NCBI GenBank assembly: GCA_963210315.1
Contig: OY723271.1
Span: 1,240,001 to 1,304,000, forward strand
Source: Rhynchopus euleeides
Lineage: Eukaryota; Euglenozoa; Diplonemea; Diplonemida; Diplonemidae
Direction of reading: 5' to 3'
Length of the DNA stretch: 64,000 bases
This document shows positions 21,643-30,400 of the stretch, piece by piece. Within the stretch, counting starts at the first letter, position 1. The number at the start of each line of letters is the position of its first letter. Made by a program: the position numbers and the translations under genes. The notes below the pieces were generated by a model. That model did no database searches. It was not told where the DNA came from and worked only from the letters and a program-made list of their open reading frames with translations.

Positions 21643-21886
21643 TAAAAGAAAGCGGACAAGACGAAGAGTGTTGGCCGCGGGGAGATTACCCTGATGAAGG
21701 GGGTGTTGTGTGGTGTGGTGTTAAAGTTATATACAAAGTGTCCCGGGAAGGTGCATGGGCACAACATGGGGGGAGAGAGAGGGGAAAGGCAACAGGATTG
21801 GGGTTGTGGGGTGTCAGGGGTGATGAGGGGGATGGGGGTGTCTGCTGCCAATGGCCTTGGGTCATATTCCCTCAGTAAACTGTGAG
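21643..21886 (-). repeat. Terminal repeat A2
   Basis: Matches A1 (11170-11421) in reverse complement, including the TATA-like TGTATATAAC region and the GTCCGCTTTCTTTTATTGT end. It lies between B1 and B2. Confidence 0.92.
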
Positions 21887-22116
21887 AATCATACCTTGGC
21901 CGGCTATCGCAGACAGGGGGCACACACACGTCGACTCGGCTATAGTTCTCCTGGTGGTGTGTGTGCGCAACGACAAGAATGGCAAAGGCAATGGGTAGTG
22001 GGGGTGTTGATGGGAAGGAGGAAGGGGGACTTCCGGTTCAGCTTTTCCTCACTTGCAACGCGAAGGGGTTAAGAGATCCCGCGACAACCGCCAATTCAGG
22101 CTGTTGAGGCGAGGTC
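21887..22116 (-). repeat. Terminal repeat B1
   Basis: Direct repeat of B2. It contains the last codons and stop of the RT/RNase H ORF, so the ORF end is encoded within the repeat. Confidence 0.9.
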
Positions 22117-23805
22117 TCCGCCTGCCCCACCGCGAGTGAAGAAGCGCCGCACCGCAAGTGAAACCTGGTCCCGGGTTTCGGGAGAAGAAATGCAAGAGGG
22201 GGGGATACGGGAAGGGAGATCTGCCGGATTGGCAGAGGTGTGGACGTATCCAACGGAAAAAGACAAAACCTGGAGGGCTGTGAGGTATTCTACCGCCTCC
22301 AGGACGGACTTGTTAATAAGATGGCAGGCGGCACACAGCCGCTTGCGCACAACAGCTGCCACGGTCGTATTGTCGACCCAGATCTCTACAGCCCCCCCGC
22401 ACACAGACCGGGGAAGGGCTCGCACTGTTTTGTTGAGGGCCATCGCCTCGAGAATGTTAATGTGCAGCTGGGACTCGGCTGCGGTCCACGAGTCACCAAT
22501 GACCTGCATTTCTTGTGTAAAGGAATCTATTAAGACGCCACCCCAGCCCTTGAGGGAGGCGTCAACAAAGCAAGTAAAAGACGGGGGTGTGGACTGAATA
22601 ACTCTTCTGTGGGGGGGAACACGCGCAACCCCCACACACACACACCACTGCCGCAACTCCCGGCAGACCGATGGGGGGATCCGCACAGGGTCAGGCGGCC
22701 GAAGGACCGCCCGGTTCAAAAAATTAGTCACCCGGCGGAGGAACTTGATCCCAAACCAGAACCTCCCCGGGGACACTCCCGAAATGGCGCTGGCGTGGAG
22801 CAACCTTCCACCCAGCGACTCCAGCTCACCAGCCGTCACCCTCTGCCAGTCCACGCTGTCCAGCTTCGCCATCAGCCTGTCCGACGGAGACACGGTCTGG
22901 GCAGCATGGTCGAATGCCACCCCGAGAAACTCGTAGACCGTCGCCGTGTCCACCGAGTCAGACGGCTTCCATGTCGCAGCGCACGCCGCAGCCACCTTGT
23001 CCATCTGCCGCGTCGCCATTTCGACACTGGTGCGGGGGCCGGTCAGACGCACGTTGTCGATCCAGACGTCGACCCCCACCTCAGGCGCAGTGCAGAACTC
23101 CTGGCGGACGTAGTCCCGGTGCCCACCCACAACAGCAGCCAAAGTGTGCATCAGCTCGGGCGCACAACAGTGGCCCATGGGCAACCTCAGCAGCTCATAC
23201 CAGTCCCCCGACTCGTCAGCGAAGCGGAAGAACCTCCGTGCAGGCGCAGGGATGGGGATCTGATAAAACCCGCACTTGAAATCCCGCGCCGACCCACACT
23301 CCGCAAACACCGCGTCGAGGTACCCCGAGATGTGCCCCAGGGGGACGTGTGCCGTGTAGGACTCCTCCAGATCGTCGTTTGCCTGCTTGGTCCAGAGGAT
23401 GAACCTCTGCCGCAACCCCGACGGCTTCTCCTCCATCACAGTGAAGGGCACGCACAGGGAGGGGCCCGGGCCCGACGCAGGCCCAGCCACTCCGTTCTCC
23501 ACCAGCAGCTCCGCATGCTTCTGTTGTAGATGCGAGGGGCGGGAGCGCCCCTCAGAGGGAGAAGGAGTAAAAGTGCCCGGCGGGGGCGCATCAGGGAACG
23601 TCAGCCGCCACACCTCGTCGAACCTGCGCCTCACAGTGGCGGTCATCCTCGCCCGCAGCGCCTCGACGTCCATCTCCGCCACAGAAGACACATGCAGGGG
23701 CGCACGGCGCTCCTCCTCCGTCGCCGGCAGCCTCGACTGGTGCGCACGCCGCGTCATCGAGTGCAGCCCCCGCTGCTTGCGGCAAAAGGACTCAGGGTCG
23801 GCCAT
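22096..23805 (-). CDS. Reverse transcriptase / RNase H of YR retrotransposon
   Basis: 569 residues from the ATG that overlaps the recombinase stop (TGATG). The frame is also open further upstream, but that part is antisense-independent overlap with the recombinase. The N-terminal 130 residues are a linker. RT fingers and palm follow: motif A is DFKCGFYQIPI, then LLRLPMGHCCAPELM, and motif C is VDVWIDNVRL. RNase H has its acidic set in CFVDASLKGWGG, QLHINILEAMAL and IWVDNTTVAA, and ends in HTSANPADLPSR. This order and the NPADxxSR box are typical of DIRS-group RNase H. The oddity is motif C: the usual YxDD is WIDN, losing one of the paired aspartates. Either the family uses this variant or this copy is inactive; copy 1 ends before the motif. 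Confidence 0.93.
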   Translation of the reverse strand: MADPESFCRKQRGLHSMTRRAHQSRLPATEEERRAPLHVSSVAEMDVEALRARMTATVRRRFDEVWRLTFPDAPPPGTFTPSPSEGRSRPSHLQQKHAELLVENGVAGPASGPGPSLCVPFTVMEEKPSGLRQRFILWTKQANDDLEESYTAHVPLGHISGYLDAVFAECGSARDFKCGFYQIPIPAPARRFFRFADESGDWYELLRLPMGHCCAPELMHTLAAVVGGHRDYVRQEFCTAPEVGVDVWIDNVRLTGPRTSVEMATRQMDKVAAACAATWKPSDSVDTATVYEFLGVAFDHAAQTVSPSDRLMAKLDSVDWQRVTAGELESLGGRLLHASAISGVSPGRFWFGIKFLRRVTNFLNRAVLRPPDPVRIPPSVCRELRQWCVCVGVARVPPHRRVIQSTPPSFTCFVDASLKGWGGVLIDSFTQEMQVIGDSWTAAESQLHINILEAMALNKTVRALPRSVCGGAVEIWVDNTTVAAVVRKRLCAACHLINKSVLEAVEYLTALQVLSFSVGYVHTSANPADLPSRIPPSCISSPETRDQVSLAVRRFFTRGGAGGDLASTA

Positions 23806-24869
23806 CACAGATGCCGTGTCACCTCCTGCGTCCGCAGCGCCCTCGCCATCTCCGTGGGGCACCCCCCGTAGCGGATGGTGGTCCTGGAGAGGCCGCTCTC
23901 GCCGTGGTGCTTCGCGAGGCGGCCCACCAGCATCTCCGACAGATCCGCTCCCGACCCGATGAGCCCGAAGAGGAAGGTGAGTGCCCCGCGCTTCACGCTG
24001 TGGCCCGAGTAGTCCTCCATCTCCGGTGTAGCCCGCCACATCGCCGTCACATCTGCCGTCGAAACCGCCGTCAGCCGCTCGAAGGGGCGCAGGCGCGTCA
24101 CCAGCTCCGCGATGAGGGGGGTCAGGTCCCCGCATATCACCGTCCACTTGGAGGGGGTGAACGGGTTGGCCCGGCGGCCCTTCGGGGAGGTGTGCCAGTC
24201 TATTATCACCTCCCCGGGCTGCACTGCGATGTACTGCTCCGAGGAGAGGGAGCACACCTCCCCCCACCGGCTGGCGGTCTTCCACGCCGTCAGCGCCGCC
24301 AGCTGGAGGTGCGGCTGCTGCTGCAACGCCCACGCCACGAGCACCCCCTTCGGCATCGGCGTCGCCTGCCGCTGCGGAATGGCCCCGCCGGCCGCCCGCA
24401 GCGCGCTTGCCAGGCTGAGGAGGGGCTGCTGGCCGAAGCCGAGGTGCCGCATTGTCCCGGAGAGCGCCTTTGCGTAGGCCAGCATCCCCTGAGGCGACAC
24501 CCCTGTCGCCAGCACGAACAGCATGGCGGTGTCGGCGTCGACTTCTAGGCCGTGCTCGTTGGCCCATCGCACCAGCCTTGCCCACAGGAGCTGCCTCTGC
24601 GACGAAGTGCTTCTTGCCCACATCCCCGCCACCACGGCCTGCAGGCGCTCCACGGCCTCCCCGGGGGCGACCTCCACCTCTCCCGTGCGACGCGCCGCCA
24701 CGCCCCCGACCCGAGCGGCCACGTGCCGCATCATCGCCCTCCCGAAGAGCGATGGTCTCCCGCTGGCGGCGCCGGATGCGCCTGAGGGCATTGCGGGCCC
24801 TGGCTGAGCGGGGTGGGGTCGAAGGGAAGTGGCGGGTGGAGGAGAAGTTGCTGAGGTTAGAGGAGGCAT
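23805..24869 (-). CDS. Tyrosine recombinase of YR retrotransposon (copy 2)
   Basis: Nearly identical to the recombinase at 12819-13805. The frame is open from an ATG at 24869, 26 codons upstream of the start used in copy 1 (MPSGASGAAS); that extension spans the truncation edge, so the internal start is preferred. All catalytic residues are present: Arg in SRWGEV, Lys in SPKGRR, HxxR in HSVKRG, His in KHHGES and Tyr in TIRYGG. One visible substitution, Ser to Arg before TTIRYGG, distinguishes it from copy 1. Confidence 0.92.
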   Translation of the reverse strand: MPPLTSATSPPPATSLRPHPAQPGPAMPSGASGAASGRPSLFGRAMMRHVAARVGGVAARRTGEVEVAPGEAVERLQAVVAGMWARSTSSQRQLLWARLVRWANEHGLEVDADTAMLFVLATGVSPQGMLAYAKALSGTMRHLGFGQQPLLSLASALRAAGGAIPQRQATPMPKGVLVAWALQQQPHLQLAALTAWKTASRWGEVCSLSSEQYIAVQPGEVIIDWHTSPKGRRANPFTPSKWTVICGDLTPLIAELVTRLRPFERLTAVSTADVTAMWRATPEMEDYSGHSVKRGALTFLFGLIGSGADLSEMLVGRLAKHHGESGLSRTTIRYGGCPTEMARALRTQEVTRHL

Positions 24870-24870
24870 A

Positions 24871-25440
24871 GCCTGCTGACCTGGCTGTCTAAAAAATTAT
24901 TTTTTTAAAAATCGCATTGTCTTTTCGACCCTATACCAAAAGTGGTCCCAAATCGGTCCGGGACGACCGTCCACAACCGTCCACACTCTCTAAATGCTCG
25001 ATGTTGCATTTTAAATTCAAAAATTCACATTTTCCAGCCAACTGGGCCAGTTTCCTTAGGAAAATGGCTCAAAATCGCAAACACTCCATTTCTACGGGCC
25101 ACCACAGGCCAATAGAGTACCAAAATCGGTTTTTTCGCATTCTACGGCCTCAGGCAGACCGTCCACACCCAAAAATCACCCCCAGGTGGTCAATATTGGG
25201 GTGTTCTGGCACTTTTTCACCTGTGGACGGTTGTGGACGGCTGTGGATGGCTGTGGATGGTTGTGGACGGCTGTGGACGGTCTGCCAAGAGGTTACTGGA
25301 GGTTGCTAGGCTGCGGGCGGACCGTCCACACCCAAAAAACACCCCCAGTTGGTCACGATGGGGACGGTACGTCTCTTTTTCGTCTGTAGACGGTTGTGGA
25401 CGGTCTGCCAATAGGTTGCTCCAGGATGCGAGATTGTTCT
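24871..25440. repeat. Spacer with a GGACGGTTGT minisatellite and tandem duplication
   Basis: Directly 5' of truncated copy 2 lies AAAAATCGCATTGTCTTTT, shared with the satellite (reverse orientation). At about 25211-25290 there are seven or so units of TGTGGACGGT/TGTGGATGGC. A block of about 170 bp (CAGACCGTCCACACCCAAAA to GTTGTGGACGG) is duplicated from 25155 to 25320. No gene. Confidence 0.75.
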
Positions 25441-27252
25441 CGGTAGGTCACCGACTGTAACCGATTGTTCTCGGCATGTAACCGATTGTAACCGATTGTT
25501 CTTGGCATGTATCCGATTGTAACCGATTGTCCTCGTCATGTAACCGATTGTAACCGATCGTTCTTGGCATGTAACCGATTGTCACCGATTGTCCTCGTCA
25601 TGTAACCGATTGTAACCGATTGTTCTTGGCATGTAACCGATTGTCACCGATTGTCCTCGTCATGTAACCGATTGTAACCGATCGTTCTTGGCATGTAACC
25701 GATTGTAACCGATTGTCCTCGTCATGTAACCGATTGTAACCGATCGTTCTTGGCCTGTAACCGATTGTAACCGATTGTTCTTGGCATGTAACCGATTGTC
25801 ACCGATTGTCCTCGTCATGTAACCGATTGTAACCGATCGTTCTTGGCATGTAACCGATTGTAACCGATTGTCCTCGTCATGTAACCGATTGTAACCGATC
25901 GTTCTTGGCATGTAACCGATTGTAACTGATTGTTCTCGGCATGTAACCGATTGTAACCGATTGTTCTTGGCCTGTAACCGATTGTAACCGATTGTTCTTG
26001 GCATGTAACCGATTGTCACCGATTGTCCTCGTCATGTAACCGATTGTAACCGATCGTTCTTGGCATGTAACCGATTGTAACTGATTGTTCTCGGCATGTA
26101 ACCGATTGTAACCGATTGTTCTTGGCCTGTAACCGATTGTAACCGATTGTTCTCGGCATGTAACCGATTGTAACCGATTGCCCTCGTCATGTAACCGATT
26201 GTAACCGATCGTTCTTGGCATGTAACCGATTGTAACCGATTGTTCTCGGCATGTAACCGATTGTAACCGATTGTCCTCGTCATGTAACCGATTGTAACCG
26301 ATCGTTCTTGGCATGTAACCGATTGTAACTGATTGTTCTCGGCATGTAACCGATTGTAACCGATTGTTCTCGGCATGTCACCGATTGTAACCGATTGTCC
26401 TCGTCATGTAACCGATTGTAACCGATCGTTCTTGGCATGTAACCGATTGTAACCGATTGTTCTCGGCATGTAACCGATTGTAACCGATCGTTCTTGGCAT
26501 GTAACCGATTGTAACTGATTGTTCTTGGCATGTAACCGATTGTAACCGATCGTTCTTGGCATGTAACCGATTGTAACCGATTGTTCTCGTCATGTAACCG
26601 ATTGTAACTGATTGTTCTTGGCATGTAACCGATTGTAACCGATCGTTCTTGGCATGTAACCGATTGTAACCGATTGTTCTTGGCCTGTAACCGATTGTTC
26701 TCGGCATGTAACCGATTGTAACCGATTGTCCTCGTCATGTAACCGATTGTAACCGATCGTTCTTGGCATGTAACCGATTGTAACCGATTGTTCTTGGCCT
26801 GTAACCGATTGTTCTCGGCATGTAACCGATTGTAACCGATTGTTCTTGGCCTGTAACCGATTGTAACCGATTGTTCTCGGCATGTAACCGATTGTAACCG
26901 ATTGTTCTCGGCATGTAACCGATTGTAACCGATCGTTCTTGGCATGTAACCGATTGTAACCGATTGTTCTCGGCATGTAACCGATTGTAACCGATTGTTC
27001 TCGTCATGTAACCGATTGTAACCGATCGTTCTTGGCATGTAACCGATTGTAACCGATTGTTCTCGTCATGTAACCGATTGTAACCGATCGTTCTTGGCAT
27101 GTAACCGATTGTAACTGATTGTTCTTGGCATGTAACCGATTGTAACCGATTGTAACCGATTGTTCTTGGCATGTAACCGATTGTAACCGATCGTTCTTGG
27201 CATGTAACCGATTGTAACCGATTGTTCTTGGCATGTAACCGATTGTAACCGA
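25441..27252. repeat. TAACCGATTG minisatellite (10-bp core, 31-bp higher unit)
   Basis: About 1.8 kb of TGTAACCGATTGTAACCGAT followed by TGTTCTTGGCA, CGTTCTTGGCA, TGTCCTCGTCA or TGTTCTCGGCA. The 10-bp core TAACCGATTG occurs in pairs; the 10-11-bp spacer varies in a few recurrent types, giving an approximate 31-bp period and longer irregular repeats. All three minus-strand frames stay open (NRLHAKNDRLQSVT and so on) only because the unit lacks stop triplets. It ends 170 bp upstream of the large ORF at 27423. Confidence 0.95.
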
Positions 27253-27422
27253 AACAGAACGGTGTCTCCCCTTGCCCCCTCCACTCTCGGTCACTCTGCG
27301 TGCCTCCCAGATGTTGTGTGCGGACCCCTCAGCAGACTGCTTAACTTTAACTTTGCTGCACCTACGTTGCTCACACAGCACTAACCCACTGCAGGCACTG
27401 GCACGTTCCACAGCTTCTGATA

Positions 27423-30400
27423 ATGTCCGGCTTGGTTACCTTCGCGGAAGCGTGCAAGCTGCAGGGTATCCCAGACGAGACTACGGGGAAGGTCGCGGGT
27501 GCGCTTCTCCGCAACGCAGGATGGCCGAAACCCGTAACGAGCCGGACCTCAAACGGCGTGCAGAAGATGTATTGCTTGGCAGATATCCGTCGGCCCAATC
27601 CCCTCTCCTCCGAAGAGGCAATCCGGCAGTTGACTGCTTCGTCCCCGGGCCGCTGCTTCCCCGGCGATGTCCTGATCGCTCCTCTGGGTGAGCCCGATGA
27701 TCTCGCTGATCAGGCGGCGCTCCTCCCCCACCCCGAGGATGCGGATCCCGTCTCGCAGAGCGTGATCTCGGCGGTCACGCGGGGTCCTGCTGCTGCTGGC
27801 AACGACGAGCCTGATGAGCCTGAGGCGCCTCCGTCACCGACTCCCGTGCCGCCGAAACCTCTGCCTGCCGCGCTCCCACCGACGTCTCCGACGAGTCCCG
27901 CCGACGATGTCGACATTGGTTCTTCTGTGTGCAGTGACCCTGCCGACCTCGCCAGCCTCGATGACCTCGCCGACCTCGCCGACTCCGCCTGCCCCGTTGA
28001 CTCCGCCTCCCACGCCAACACCGACTCCCCCGTTGCGACTGCGATGGACGCGTTGCGTGACGCTGTGGCTGCTGGTGAGGGGTGGTGCTGCATCAGCAGC
28101 GCCGAGTACCTGACTCTCCTGCGCTCCCTCTTGCCCGCAGGTGCGAAGGTGTCGGACACCGCCCTCTTCTCCCTGGTGAAGGAGAACGCCGACTGCATGT
28201 CTTCTGCTCTGCATCCTCACGAGAAGGGTAGTGATACCCGGGGGATGAAGAAGAAGTACTGCATCGGAAATGCAGTGCCGGGACGGCCGTGCAGCCTCCA
28301 CTTCGTCGGACAGGGCACGCCTCCGCCGGCCCCCGTGGGGCGCCCCTCCAAGACCCTCCCCGAGCGGGTCTTGCAGGTCAAGGCTTTGCAGAAGGCCTTG
28401 CTGAGGGCGAAGGACCGCATTGCGCAGCTGACGGAGGAGTTGGCTGCTGCGCACGAGGTTCTCGGGCGCAAGGGGGACATTGTTCTTCGTGGGGTGACGG
28501 GCCGGAAGTCCTGCACCGAGCCCTACCCCATGAAGGTGCTGCGGGCGCTGTTGGAGTTGCGGATGGCTGGCATCGGTCAGGAGTCGTCGCGCAGGGTGCT
28601 GCGCGACATCATCAAGCTCCTGAGCGATGGGGTGGAGATGCCGATCCCCTCTCGCTGGACGCTCCGCGAATTCGAGATCCCGAGCGGAGCGGCTTCCTTC
28701 GCCGTCTTCTTGGAGGATGTCGCGAGGACGCAGACCGGCGGAGGGGGCCTAGGCAAAGACCGGCAGAAGGCCACCCTCTCCCTCGCCCACGATGCCACCT
28801 CCTCCTTGGGCCGGAGTAGTGTCTCGCTGCACGTTGTCACCGCCCACGTCGCTGCAGACGAGAATCGCGTACGCGGGGCCTGCGCCTCCGCCCTCCCCCT
28901 GAAGAACGGGAAGGCTGCAGGGAAGACCTCCAACCTGCAGGCGGTCCGCCGCATAGTCTCCGCCCACAAGCTCCGTATTAGCAACGCCACCCTGAGCGAC
29001 CATGCTAGCACGGAGGCGAAGGCGACCAGGGACGCGGGGGGCGCCATCGTCCACCTACGGTGCATGCACCATAAGGTTGGAGGCGCACTGAAGTACGCAG
29101 TGCAGACGGCGGGGAAGGCCTTGATGATGTCTCATCGGGTCGACCCGGCAGCCAACGTTGCCAGCGTACTTGCAGTCCTCGACCCGACAAACGGCCGGTC
29201 AACCGCCGGGGTCATTTTCGTGGATGCTGAGCTTGGGAAAGCACTTGACATGCGCTACCCCCGGGGCCTGGGGTTTGCCCGTGAGCGGGGGTCGAAGTGG
29301 CATGCCCGTCCTCAGCAGTGCTCCCGCCTCCTCAAGTTCTCCGCCTCCATCCTGGAGATGGTGAGAGAGGAGCGGTTCACCCCGACTGCGACAGAGATCC
29401 TCACTCTTCTGGGGACCCCCACCGTCGCCGCCTACTGTGCAGCCTGCCATTTCATTGGCAGCCTGTACTTGAGGTTCCTCAACGACCTCAAGCCCAGGCG
29501 GTTGAACGAGGAGACGGGCCGCCTCGAGGTCAACTTCGAGGCGGGATGGGGTGTGCTGAGGCCGCTGCACCTCCTCGCCCGCGACCTGAGCGCCGACTCC
29601 GCCGACAACGACTTCCCTGCCCTGCGGAAGCATTGGGGACAACCCCGCCACGGTGAGGAGGAGGTGGGGCGGGCTGAGGCGTTGGAGGTGGTGAAGGATC
29701 ACCACGATGTATTTGCGGAGGTCTGGGTTCCCTGCATCCAGGGGTTTGCGAGCACATTGGCAAGGTTCATCGGCTACGATGAAGCTGCAATGGCGTCGGC
29801 ATCACCCGAAGACCTCCCTTCGCTACCCTCCACACAAGACCTCGCAGAGTGTGTGGCTGGGAATGCATCGTTCTTGGCGCAGAGGGCCCCCAACCTCTCT
29901 TCTGCTGCCTTGTCTGGGATTACCCAGAGCAAGGTGAACCGCTTCCTGTTGGGTTATGGCAACTGCAACAACGCAAGGTATGCAGGCTCTTCAGCCTCCT
30001 TTTTTCTCCCCTCCCTTCGTTCTTTTTTTTACATCGCAACAACATATGCTGGCAGAGTCAGAACCGATAGATTTTTTTTATCTCATTCATTGTCATTCTC
30101 TCTTCCTCTCTTCTTCATGACTTTTCCAAGTCACGAAGAAGACTACTTCATTATCACCATTTCCTGTTTTCAGTGTGATTCGTCGTACAACCATTCCTTT
30201 CCATCGCCTTACAGGTACGGCCGTTTGCTGCGCCAGGCGAAGCGGGCGCGGAAGAAGACCCGTGGCGGGATGTACACCGAGGCCGCGGCGAACACCGCCA
30301 CGGGGGCTTCTGCGGCTGCGCTGAAGGCCGTCAGCGGGGTGGCCCACCCTGACCTCGTCCGCCTCTGCGCCCTCCACGCCATCCCTGTCACGGCGATGAG

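Larger units (their letters stand above)
21390..24870 (-). mobile_element. Tyrosine-recombinase retrotransposon, copy 2, 5'-truncated
   Basis: Minus-strand order: recombinase (24869-23805), RT/RNase H (23805-22096), then the repeats B1 (22116-21887), A2 (21886-21643) and B2 (21627-21390). Homology to copy 1 begins about 35 bp upstream of the recombinase core start; gag and A1 are missing. Both ORFs are open from end to end. B1-A2-B2 downstream of the ORFs, combined with A1 upstream in copy 1, reconstructs the split direct repeat typical of Ngaro/PAT/VIPER-type elements, which need no LTR or target duplication. Confidence 0.9.

Noticed and set aside
25441-27252. CRISPR-like array or a repetitive protein (NRLHAKNDRLQSVT)
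   Set aside because: The spacers are a handful of recurring 10-11-bp words, not unique sequences. The host is a eukaryote, and all three minus frames are open because the unit lacks stop triplets.
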